31,249 nt of DNA, taken from the NCBI GenBank assembly GCA_964563855.1, contig CAZLYU010000043.1:1-31249 (forward strand), given 5' to 3'. The translations under genes were made by a program, and so were the position numbers. Every line of letters begins with the position of its first letter. Positions within the stretch are counted from its first letter, which is position 1. Below the pieces are notes generated by a model. The model was not told the DNA's origin. It searched no databases and was given only the letters and a program-made list of their open reading frames with translations. Positions 15,644-22,722 of the stretch are shown one piece after another. The DNA is from JAFGRR01 sp964563855 (lineage in GTDB: Bacteria; Planctomycetota; Phycisphaerae; UBA1845; Fen-1342).

Positions 15644-15820
15644 GCCCCGACGACGCCGACGATCAGACGGCTGATGACTCGGAATCAAACTGAGGCGCTC
15701 GGGCGAATCCGCACACCTGTCTGCGGGCCGGGGCCAGGTTCCGTTGGTTTCACGATGAGCGCACGGAACTGGCATCCCGACAGCCTGCTAGACTCAGGCC
15801 GGTGCGGCGAACCGGACGTT

Positions 15821-15850
15821 TTGACGCCGATGCGTCACGCGCCGTATCGT
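15821..15850 (+). promoter_or_regulatory. Sigma-70-type promoter of tRNA-Lys
   Basis: TTGACG (15821-15826) and TATCGT (15845-15850) are separated by 18 bases and end 17 bases before the mature tRNA 5' end. The predicted start near 15857 leaves a short leader for RNase P removal. Confidence 0.55.
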
Positions 15851-15867
15851 GTAGCGGGACGTGCTGC

Positions 15868-15940
15868 GAGGGCGTAGCTCAGTCGGTAGAGCAGCGGCCT
15901 TTTAAGCCGCGGGTCCTGGGTTCGAGTCCCAGCGCCCTCA
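15868..15940 (+). tRNA. tRNA-Lys (anticodon TTT)
   Basis: The full cloverleaf can be drawn. The acceptor stem GAGGGCG/CGCCCTC (15868-15874 with 15933-15939) is perfect. The D arm is GCTC/GAGC (15877-15880, 15889-15892). The anticodon stem GCGGC/GCCGC holds the loop CTTTTAA with anticodon TTT at 15901-15903. The T arm is CTGGG/CCCAG with loop TTCGAGT. The discriminator base is A15940. CCA is not encoded, so it must be added after transcription. The gene is 73 bases long and appears single, with its own promoter upstream. Confidence 0.97.
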
Positions 15941-16277
15941 TTTCCCCATCCCATCGATCCAGCACACACCGCAGCGCACTGGATGCGCGGCCGGTGGCTT
16001 GCGCTGCGCGCAAACCCCGTCGCGATGTTGCTATCGCGAGTCCGCCCGCGCTGAATCGATCAATTCAGCGGGCTAACAGCAGTCGCTTGCGTTTGTGGTC
16101 GATGGACCGAATGTGATGCCCGAACACGCCCCGGTCGCCACCTTTTGGCGACGTAGCGCGGCGTGAACCCGCTGTGTGACCCGCTGTCACTCGCCGAGGA
16201 AGGTGTCCACGGAGAGCGGCGGGTCACCGGAAACCGCCGACGTCACGTCGAGAGCGTCCTCATAGGAGACTTGCGCC
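15941..16277. other. Intergenic spacer with four consecutive hairpins
   Basis: Between the tRNA and the chemoreceptor gene there are four short perfect inverted repeats: TTGCGC-tgc-GCGCAA (15999-16013), CGCGAT-gttgct-ATCGCG (16021-16038), CGCTGAAT-cgatca-ATTCAGCG (16049-16070) and GTCGCCA-ccttt-TGGCGAC (16134-16152). Some may end tRNA transcription. A structured small RNA or leader is possible. No convincing gene or promoter for the chemoreceptor was found here. AGGAG at 16264-16268 is its ribosome site. Confidence 0.5.
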
Positions 16278-17927
16278 GTGCTCAGCACCTTGTCCCTTCG
16301 CGCCAAAATTCTCGCCGGTTGCGCCGTGCCGTTGGTGTTGCTTGCCGTGCTCGGCATCGTGAGCTATCGCAGCATCATGTCGCTTAACGAGTCGGCACGC
16401 TGGGTTGAACACACGCACAAGGTGATCGGGGCGGCGGAACAGATCCTTGCGTCTGCCGTTGACATGGAAACCGGCATGCGAGGCTTCTTGCTCGCCGGCA
16501 AAGAGGAATTCCTCGATCCATACAAGGCTGGCGGACAAAGCTTCGACGAGCAAGTCAAAGCGCTCCAGCAGACAGTGAGCGACAACCCCGCGCAGGTGAA
16601 ACTGCTCGACGAGATTCGCGAGACCATTCACAACTGGAAGAAGAACGTGACCGAGCCCGCGATCGCGATGCGGCGCACGGTCGGCGATTCGAGCACAATG
16701 GATGCCATAGCGGCGCTGGTGGGTGAGGCCCGCGGCAAGGTGTTTTTCGATCAGTTTCGCGAGCAGATTGCAACGTTCGTCGAGCGCGAAGCAAGCCTCA
16801 TGGATGACCGCCAAGCGACCGCGCTCGCGACGTCCAACAACACCAAGACGACATTGGTGGCGGGCACTGCTGTGGCGTCGATCTTGACAATCATCGTCGC
16901 ACTACTGCTCGCGAGCAGCATCATCAATCCGCTCAAGGCCATGTTCGCCGGGCTGCGGACGATGAGCAGCAAGGAGTTAGGCGGCACCACAGACACCTTC
17001 AACCGCGTCATCGAGGGGATGACCGAGAGCGTGACGCAGGTTCGCGACGCCGCGGGTCAGTTGGCGTCGACCTCGCAGGTCCTTTCGTCGGGTGCGTCGG
17101 AACAGGCAGCCTCGCTCGAAGAAGTGTCGAGCAGTCTCGAAGAGATGGCTTCGATGTCGCGCACAAACGCCGAAAACGCGAATCAGGCCGACAGCCTCGT
17201 CAGCGCAGCGCATCAGGCCGCGAGCGACGGCAACCAGACGATGAGCGAGATCGCGGAGGCCTCAAACCAGATCAGCAAAATCATTAAGGTCATCGAAGAA
17301 ATCGCGTTCCAGACCAACTTGCTCGCGCTCAACGCCGCGGTGGAAGCCGCCCGCGCCGGTGAGCATGGCAAGGGCTTCGCTGTTGTTGCCGACGAGGTGC
17401 GGAATCTTGCGTTGCGGGCCGCGGAAGCCGCGCGCGAAACGACCGGTCTGATCGAGAACTCGGTCGGCAAGTCGCAACAGGGCGCCTCCGCAATGCAGCG
17501 TATCGCCGACGGCGTCGGCCAGGTGACCAGCCTGATCAACGGAATCGCCAAGGCGTCGCAGGGACAGTCTCAGGGGGTCGAGCAGATCAACGCCGCGTTC
17601 TCGCAGATGGATAAGGCCACGCAGCAGAACGCCTCCGCCGCCGAGGAATCGGCTGCCGCGTCGGAAGAGTTGGCGTCGCAAGCCGAAACCGCGAACCACC
17701 TCGTCGACGAGATGGTGAAGCTTGTGAAAGGCGTCAACGCCACGCGCACGACCATGCGCAAGGCGGCGCCGACGCCCACGACCGCGAGCGCGACGAGCCG
17801 AGTGACGCCGGGCAAACCCGTCCCGCCGGCCGCGTCCAGCTCTGCGAAGAGTTCGCCGGCGCAGCCGCCGGAAAACTTCGATTTCGAAGTCGACGACGAG
17901 CAGTCGCGCGGGTTCGAGAACTTTTAG
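16278..17927 (+). CDS. Methyl-accepting chemotaxis protein with CHASE3 sensor domain
   Basis: This is a 549-residue inner-membrane signal receptor. The first membrane span is about residues 10-30, followed by a CHASE3-type helical sensor (about 35-175) with the characteristic METGMRGFLLAGKEEFLDPY (63-82). The second span is about 190-213. A short region starting INPLKAMFAGLRTM stands where HAMP should be and is shorter than usual. The long coiled-coil signalling domain (about 250-480) has the CheA/CheW-binding hairpin EIAFQTNLLALNAAVEAARA (341-360) and GKGFAVVADEVRNLA. The tail is Pro/Ser/Ala-rich and ends acidic, with no CheR-docking pentapeptide. Translation starts at GTG 16278, with AGGAG 9 bases upstream. 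No other chemotaxis genes are in the window. The ligand is unknown. Confidence 0.95.
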   Translation: MLSTLSLRAKILAGCAVPLVLLAVLGIVSYRSIMSLNESARWVEHTHKVIGAAEQILASAVDMETGMRGFLLAGKEEFLDPYKAGGQSFDEQVKALQQTVSDNPAQVKLLDEIRETIHNWKKNVTEPAIAMRRTVGDSSTMDAIAALVGEARGKVFFDQFREQIATFVEREASLMDDRQATALATSNNTKTTLVAGTAVASILTIIVALLLASSIINPLKAMFAGLRTMSSKELGGTTDTFNRVIEGMTESVTQVRDAAGQLASTSQVLSSGASEQAASLEEVSSSLEEMASMSRTNAENANQADSLVSAAHQAASDGNQTMSEIAEASNQISKIIKVIEEIAFQTNLLALNAAVEAARAGEHGKGFAVVADEVRNLALRAAEAARETTGLIENSVGKSQQGASAMQRIADGVGQVTSLINGIAKASQGQSQGVEQINAAFSQMDKATQQNASAAEESAAASEELASQAETANHLVDEMVKLVKGVNATRTTMRKAAPTPTTASATSRVTPGKPVPPAASSSAKSSPAQPPENFDFEVDDEQSRGFENF

Positions 17928-18041
17928 CGCAACGGCGCCTCATCGACTGAGAGCGGTGTGGCGTCGCGTCTCCTCGTGCCCGACGCCGATCGCCGCCCGC
18001 GCGCCGCGGCGCAATGCGTTCGCGCCCCGTAGCAACGACAG

Positions 18042-18073
18042 CGGGGCCCGTCGCTGGCTTGCGACGGACCCCG
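18042..18073. terminator. Strong hairpin between convergent genes
   Basis: CGGGG-C-CCGTCGC (18042-18054) pairs with GCGACGG-A-CCCCG (18061-18073), giving 12 base pairs with one internal mismatch and a 6-base loop. It lies between the stops of the chemoreceptor gene (plus) and the secreted protein gene (minus), where a terminator serving both is expected. No T-run follows on either side. Confidence 0.5.
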
Positions 18074-18149
18074 TGATGTCGGTACGGTCATTGATGAGCG
18101 GCACGCTGGCGAGCGACCACTTCACTCGGCGCTCACACGAGCAAAGTGT

Positions 18150-19229
18150 TTACAATTGGACCGCCGCCTGGAACGCGGCGACATCCGCCAGGTCGACGTC
18201 GCAATCTTTGACGGCGTAGTCGAGCGGGAGGCAGAGTGTGCCGACCAGGCCTGCATCGGGGCCGGTGACGCACTCGAACACGGCGGGGGCGTCGGCCACG
18301 GTCACCAGCCCGTCGCCATCCACGTCGCCGTCACTGTTGCGCGCTGCGGGCGGGAAGATGTCGATTTCCGCGAGGTTGGGCGTGACAAACGCCTTTTGTC
18401 GGCCGTCGATGTCTTCGGGGTCGGCCGGGTACGTCGTCTCACACGCCAGCCACTGGGGCGAGTTGAGGTCGGGGTTATAGCCACGCCACGGGTCGAGCAG
18501 CAGATCGCCGCCGTCGGTTCCCACGGCGTAGAACACGAAGCGGATGTTGGTGACCCCGCTGACGAGCGTTTCGTTGCTGCAGTCGTAAAGCTCGGTGAAT
18601 GACGAGTTGAAGAGTCCGGGGTTTGTGGTGACGCCAAACTCTCCGTTGCGTGCTCCCCGGGCCAGTAGCGTCATGTCGGTCAACGAGCCGTCGAACGACA
18701 CGTAGACGTCATAGTGCATGAAGGCTCGGATGCTCTTGGAGTTATCCTCGGTCCAGACGCGGATGGAGCCGATGTCGGTCGGCGTGTCAAAGTCGAACCG
18801 AATCACGTTCGCCGCGAACGCGAAGTCGCGCAGGACGACGCCGAAAATCCCGGTGCCGTCGGTGAGATTGAGCATTTGCGCTTCGGCGGTGCACGCGGGG
18901 CCGAAGCCGTGCCAGAAGCAGTCGACCGGATCAACGATGGCCGGATCCTCGACGCCGTCCCACTGCTCGAGGCAACCGAGGAAGTTGAAGTTGAACGACT
19001 CGACGCCGTTGTTCGGGTCGACGACGCCGCCTTCCAATTCGGCGCCGAAACCGGCGTCGAAGAACGCGATCAGGTCAGTCTCTTCAATGAAACGGTCGAG
19101 ATCCGGCGGTGGGGAATCGAGATTGAACTCGGAGAAACCCGACTCGACCAGCACCTGCGCGGTGGCGGGCGCCGCCAAGATCGCGGCGGCGATCACCAAC
19201 ATCGACGTAACGCTTCGCTTGCTTCGCAT
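18150..19229 (-). CDS. Secreted protein with dockerin-like C-terminus, sharing a module with the glycoside hydrolase
   Basis: This is a 359-residue exported protein. The signal peptide spans about residues 1-24 (MRSKRSVTSMLVIAAAILAA...ATAQ). ATG 19229 has AGGAG 7 bases upstream. The body (about 57-295) resembles a beta-sandwich binding protein, with GVVLRDFAFAANVIRFDF (130-147), TPTDIGSIRV and HYDVYVSFDG (172-181). The end has two calcium-loop-like segments, DGDVDGDGLVTVADA (300-314) and DCDVDLADVAAFQA (342-355), as in dockerin type I repeats. The same order of motifs occurs in residues about 530-808 of the glycoside hydrolase at 22711-25137. It lies 61 bases downstream of the pseudopilin gene, probably in one transcript. 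Its partner or ligand is unknown. Carbohydrate or cell-surface binding is likely. Confidence 0.8.
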   Translation of the reverse strand: MRSKRSVTSMLVIAAAILAAPATAQVLVESGFSEFNLDSPPPDLDRFIEETDLIAFFDAGFGAELEGGVVDPNNGVESFNFNFLGCLEQWDGVEDPAIVDPVDCFWHGFGPACTAEAQMLNLTDGTGIFGVVLRDFAFAANVIRFDFDTPTDIGSIRVWTEDNSKSIRAFMHYDVYVSFDGSLTDMTLLARGARNGEFGVTTNPGLFNSSFTELYDCSNETLVSGVTNIRFVFYAVGTDGGDLLLDPWRGYNPDLNSPQWLACETTYPADPEDIDGRQKAFVTPNLAEIDIFPPAARNSDGDVDGDGLVTVADAPAVFECVTGPDAGLVGTLCLPLDYAVKDCDVDLADVAAFQAAVQL

Positions 19230-19290
19230 GCTTATTCTCCTGGGGCGCGTCGCGCCTACCAATCTCGGACCACGGGCTTCACGCGGTCGG

Positions 19291-20205
19291 TTACCACCAC
19301 AACACATCGCCCTGCCAGCCGTCCAAGCGCACGGCCGTCGTGAAGACGGTCGCGTTGTGCCAGGCGTCGACGGGGCGCGGGGCTTCGTTTAACTCGCGGA
19401 AATGGCGCGCATCGTTTCGCGAGACATGACCGTCGCCCCACAGCGTGTTGGCGCTGTCGACGCGCGGGGGGAACTCGTTGATCGGCGCCGCCCAACCTGT
19501 TCCATGGTTGATGCGCCATTGGCCGCCGCCTTTCCACGCGACAACGCTGTCAGACATGAGCACGCGTCCGGAGTCGAGGTCTTTCCCCGACGCCTTGCCG
19601 CGCTTCTGCGTGACATGCACGGTGATATCGTCATCCGCCGAACTCGCGATACGCTCCCATTCCTCCGGGTCGTTCAGGCACTCATCCAGCCGGCCCGCGT
19701 AGGTATAGGTGATGTGCAGGTAAGGCTCTTCGGTCGCCTGAATGCCGTTCGGTGTGAGCGGACCGGCGACTTGATTGGCGTGCGGCTGCATGTCCTGCAG
19801 TTTCACGAGCGGACAGTAGAACACGTCGTGCGTCTTCGTGAGTTCGGTGCGGTCGTCGTTCCACTCCAGACCGCCCATATAGCCGGCGATCGCCTCATGC
19901 ACCGCCAGACCCCAGAACCCCGGACCGACGCGGTCCTGCCGCGCAAAGTTCGGGTTCTCGAGCATCTGCTCGGTCGTCACGCTGTCGCCGATCGTGTTCT
20001 GCTGGGGCAGCACGCCGTAGTCAACCGTATAGGCTGCCAACGTGGAGCCGATGTCTTTAAGCCGCGCGGCGCAGGTCGTCAGCTTCGCCTGCTGACGCGC
20101 GCGGCTCAGCGAGGGCAGCAGAATCGAAATGAGCAAGGCGATGATCGCCACGACAACGAGCAGTTCAATGAGCGTGAAACCGCTACGGGAGGAACGGACG
20201 GGCAT
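19291..20205 (-). CDS. Type II pseudopilin-like protein (planctomycete H-X9-DG family)
   Basis: This 304-residue protein starts with a textbook type IV prepilin signal, SGFTLIELLVVVAIIALLIS. The prepilin peptidase would cut between Gly9 and Phe10, and Glu14 is the conserved +5 residue. A long N-terminal helix follows (to about residue 45). The C-terminal half holds VDSANTLWGDGHV, matching the H-X9-DG tail motif of a protein group vastly expanded in planctomycetes. The function of the group is not established. Members are thought to form or decorate pseudopili for secretion or surface attachment. The gene has its own promoter (20265-20293), reads away from the GntR/LacI-type regulator, and leads into the secreted dockerin-like gene. 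Confidence 0.9.
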   Translation of the reverse strand: MPVRSSRSGFTLIELLVVVAIIALLISILLPSLSRARQQAKLTTCAARLKDIGSTLAAYTVDYGVLPQQNTIGDSVTTEQMLENPNFARQDRVGPGFWGLAVHEAIAGYMGGLEWNDDRTELTKTHDVFYCPLVKLQDMQPHANQVAGPLTPNGIQATEEPYLHITYTYAGRLDECLNDPEEWERIASSADDDITVHVTQKRGKASGKDLDSGRVLMSDSVVAWKGGGQWRINHGTGWAAPINEFPPRVDSANTLWGDGHVSRNDARHFRELNEAPRPVDAWHNATVFTTAVRLDGWQGDVLWW

Positions 20206-20264
20206 TGACTTCCCTCACGATGCGTCGAAGTGCTGCGGCGTGCAACAGCACGCTGCGTCCATCA

Positions 20265-20293
20265 AACGTACTTGTCCGCCCTATCCATGTCAA
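20265..20293 (-). promoter_or_regulatory. Promoter for the pseudopilin gene
   Basis: On the minus strand, TTGACA (20293-20288) is followed after 17 bases by TACGTT (20270-20265). The -35 box is perfect and the -10 box matches at three positions. The predicted leader is about 55 bases before ATG 20205. Confidence 0.5.
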
Positions 20294-20294
20294 T

Positions 20295-20313
20295 ACAAAT
20301 GCGCGATATTTGT
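20295..20313. promoter_or_regulatory. Everted repeat ACAAAT-N7-ATTTGT next to the pseudopilin promoter
   Basis: ACAAAT (20295-20300) and ATTTGT (20308-20313) begin 2 bases upstream of the minus-strand -35 box. The half-site is the same as in the palindrome at 20458-20473, which suggests one regulator binds both. Confidence 0.4.
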
Positions 20314-20457
20314 GCATTCAATCGCGTCGTCTGCGGAGCCGCTGGTGAGCGAAACGCATAAATCGCTATCAAAAATGAATTTATAAGAAGATCGGCCACC
20401 GAGACGGCGTCAGGATTCTGCGGATTGCATCGCCGGTCCCGGCCTCGACGACGCTCT

Positions 20458-20473
20458 ATTTGTAATGACAAAT
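20458..20473. promoter_or_regulatory. Candidate operator ATTTGT-AATG-ACAAAT
   Basis: This is a perfect 6+4+6 inverted repeat. From memory it has the form of operators bound by AraR, the best known GntR/LacI hybrid, and the gene it precedes encodes such a hybrid. It lies 33 bases upstream of the -35 box at 20507. Autoregulation or control of the divergent gene is likely. Confidence 0.5.
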
Positions 20474-20506
20474 GACGCCAGTGCACACATTTGATAAGTC
20501 TTTTTC

Positions 20507-20535
20507 TTGACAATTCGGCCGCAATGCGTCATGTT
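20507..20535 (+). promoter_or_regulatory. Promoter for the GntR/LacI hybrid regulator
   Basis: TTGACA (20507-20512) is followed after 17 bases by CATGTT (20530-20535). The -35 box is perfect and the -10 box matches at three positions. The leader to GTG 20643 would be about 100 bases. Confidence 0.45.
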
Positions 20536-20642
20536 GCATCCCGAGCGTCCCTGAGCACCGCCAGCGACCGGGATCGCCGCCCGCAAGCGAGCAAGTGCGC
20601 GATGCAGACTGCATACTCCGATAAAGTTGCCGGTGGCCGATC

Positions 20643-21779
20643 GTGAATCAGGAAACGGCAAAACATCGACGCGTCTATCAGACGATCCATCGTGCAATCG
20701 TCTCGGGGGAGTACGCCGTCGGCATGCGCATTCCAACCGAGTCGGAACTAAGCGACCGGTTCAGCGTTTCCCGGCCCACCGTGTCTCGCGCGCTGCGCGA
20801 CCTCGAGCAGCAAGGCTACCTCCTGCGCCGCCGCCGCCTCGGCACCTTCGTGCGCGAGCCGGAGCGACGGCCGAGTGGTTTGCTCGGCCTGACCGTCCCG
20901 CGTACCGAGGGCGGCATCCTCGCCTCCATCTGCAACGCGTTGTCGCGAAAGTCGCAGGCGAGCGGCTACGGGTTGTTGTTCGGCGGCAGCCCGCCGCGCG
21001 ACAGCGACTGGGTGCCGCTCGACATCGACCGCTATTGCCAGCAGTTCATCGAGCGCGATGTGGCGGGCGTGTTCTTCCTGCCCTACATCGTCGCCGCCGA
21101 CCGCATGGATGTGAACCTGCAGATCGCCACGCAGCTCTCCGACGCGGGGATCGCCGTGATCCTGCTCGACCGTGACGCCGTGGAGTTTCCACGCCGCAGT
21201 CGGTTTGACCTGATCGGCGTCGATAATCATCGCAACGGGTACGCGCTGACCACGCATTTACTCGATCGCGGGGCGAAGCGCATTCATTTTGTCACGCTCG
21301 AAAAGGCGCCGAGCACCTGTCGGGCGCGCGCCTCGGGATATCACGCCGCGCTCATCGAACATGGCATCATCCCGGACGACGCGTGGATGCACGTCTGGCG
21401 GACCGAAGCGGCGCACGACCTTGCTCAGCGGCTCGTCGCCGACGGAGACGCCGACGCGTACGTCTGCGCCAACGACGACATCGCCCGCGAGTTGCTGCAC
21501 CACTTCGCGACGCTCGGCGTGCGTGTTCCCGAAGACGTACGAGTCGTGGGGCATGACGACCTGCCGTTCGCGCGGGCTCTCCCCGTGCCGCTGACGACGA
21601 TGCATCAACCCACCCGCGAACTGGGTGAGATTGCGGTCATGACCATGCTCGAGCGGCTGGAACATCCGAACCTTCCGCCACGCGACATCATGCTTACTTG
21701 CGAAGTTGTGCAGCGCGAAACATGTGGAGGATCCGTGAGCGACGCTTCGCAGCGCTCGCGGCACACGCGGAACATGTAA
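20643..21779 (+). CDS. GntR/LacI hybrid (AraR-type) sugar-responsive regulator
   Basis: This is a 378-residue transcription regulator. Residues about 8-75 form a GntR winged helix-turn-helix: AIVSGEYAVGMRIPTESELS, then FSVSRPTVSRALRDLEQQGY. Residues about 78-365 form a periplasmic-binding-protein-like sensor of the LacI/GalR kind, with segments such as AGVFFLPYIVAADRM, IGVDNHRNGYALTTHLLDRG and PEDVRVVGHDDLPFA. This combination is that of AraR. The inducer should be a sugar or sugar derivative. Which one cannot be read from sequence. Translation starts at GTG 20643. Neighbouring genes for secreted carbohydrate-active proteins, a PhyH-type oxygenase and a UroD-like protein are plausible targets. 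Confidence 0.93.
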   Translation: MNQETAKHRRVYQTIHRAIVSGEYAVGMRIPTESELSDRFSVSRPTVSRALRDLEQQGYLLRRRRLGTFVREPERRPSGLLGLTVPRTEGGILASICNALSRKSQASGYGLLFGGSPPRDSDWVPLDIDRYCQQFIERDVAGVFFLPYIVAADRMDVNLQIATQLSDAGIAVILLDRDAVEFPRRSRFDLIGVDNHRNGYALTTHLLDRGAKRIHFVTLEKAPSTCRARASGYHAALIEHGIIPDDAWMHVWRTEAAHDLAQRLVADGDADAYVCANDDIARELLHHFATLGVRVPEDVRVVGHDDLPFARALPVPLTTMHQPTRELGEIAVMTMLERLEHPNLPPRDIMLTCEVVQRETCGGSVSDASQRSRHTRNM

Positions 21780-21903
21780 ACGGCGGATTTCAACCGGGGT
21801 TGCCCAACCCACATGACGCGCCCGTTGCAACGGCGACTGACGCGAGACACACGCGGCAACCCTCTCATCGAATGCATTGCAGTACACACACTGGAGGGCG
21901 CCC

Positions 21904-22722
21904 ATGTCGAATGTCATTACTGGTCTGGCGACCGAACACGTGAGCTTCTTCCGCACGCACGGCTATGTCGTCGCGCCCGGTTTCTTCGCCGGTCGCGATC
22001 TGGCCGCGCTGCAGGCCGAGGTCACCCGCCTGCAAAATGCCGGTCGATTACGCAACGTGGCGACCGATGGCAACGGCGTCACGACATCCACCGCCAAGCG
22101 AAACCTGCAGCTCTGCCCGTGCGTCGAGCACAGCCCGCTGATCCGCGCGTTGCCGTTTCACGAGCGGCTGCTGAGCGCCGTCAGCCAACTCATCGGCGAT
22201 CCGCTGATGCTGCAGCTCGACCAGATCTTCCTGAAACCCGCCGGCGATGGCATGGGCACCAACTGGCATCAGGACAACGCCTACTTCAAGATCAGCGATC
22301 CACGCATGGGGCTCGCGGCATGGATCTCGATTGACGATGCAACCGTCGCCAACGGAACGCTGCACATCGTCCCCGACAGCTTCAGCGAAGCGTTGCCCCA
22401 CGAGCGCGACCCCTTCAGCGATCACCACATCCGCTGCCACGTCGACGAAAGCGCCGCCGTGCCAATGGAGGTTCCGGCGGGTAGCGTCGTCTTCTTCTCC
22501 TTCGGTACACCCCACGCGACGCGCGGCAACACCTCGGATCGCGATCGCGCGGCGTTGGCGCTGCATTTCGTCCGCGCCGATCACGCGACACCGGATCTCT
22601 TGCAGCCGAACCGAACCTACCACCCGTTGTTAACGGGGCCCGACGCCAGCGGCGGGCTCGCCGAGTACGGCGAGCGTGTCGCAGGGACGTGGGAGGCGGA
22701 AGTCAGCGCGCTACTCGACTAA
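21904..22722 (+). CDS. Phytanoyl-CoA dioxygenase (PhyH) family Fe(II)/2-oxoglutarate oxygenase
   Basis: This is a 272-residue cytosolic oxygenase of the PhyH family. The iron site is visible as NWHQDN (His122, Asp124) and GTPHATRGN (His204). An Arg near 213-215 should hold 2-oxoglutarate. Such enzymes hydroxylate diverse small molecules. Planctomycetes have many copies of unknown substrate, so the phytanoyl-CoA name should not be taken literally. ATG 21904 has GGAGG 6 bases upstream; an ATG at 21877 is in frame but lacks one. The gene follows the regulator gene at 124 bases on the same strand. Its 3' end overlaps the convergent glycoside hydrolase gene by 12 bases (22711-22722). Confidence 0.9.
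   Translation: MSNVITGLATEHVSFFRTHGYVVAPGFFAGRDLAALQAEVTRLQNAGRLRNVATDGNGVTTSTAKRNLQLCPCVEHSPLIRALPFHERLLSAVSQLIGDPLMLQLDQIFLKPAGDGMGTNWHQDNAYFKISDPRMGLAAWISIDDATVANGTLHIVPDSFSEALPHERDPFSDHHIRCHVDESAAVPMEVPAGSVVFFSFGTPHATRGNTSDRDRAALALHFVRADHATPDLLQPNRTYHPLLTGPDASGGLAEYGERVAGTWEAEVSALLD

Larger units (their letters stand above)
20206..20642. promoter_or_regulatory. Divergent regulatory region between pseudopilin and GntR/LacI regulator genes
   Basis: This 437-base spacer is visibly richer in A+T than the surroundings. It holds a promoter on each strand with a perfect TTGACA box. Palindromes built from ATTTGT/ACAAAT occur at 20295-20313 and 20458-20473, and TTGATA-type half-sites at 20491-20496 (plus) and near 20371-20376 (minus). 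I see no gene in it. Confidence 0.7.

Noticed and set aside
15802..16116. Reading frame over the tRNA (contains VAQSVEQRPFKPRVLGSSP)
   Set aside because: This is the well known false translation of a tRNA gene.
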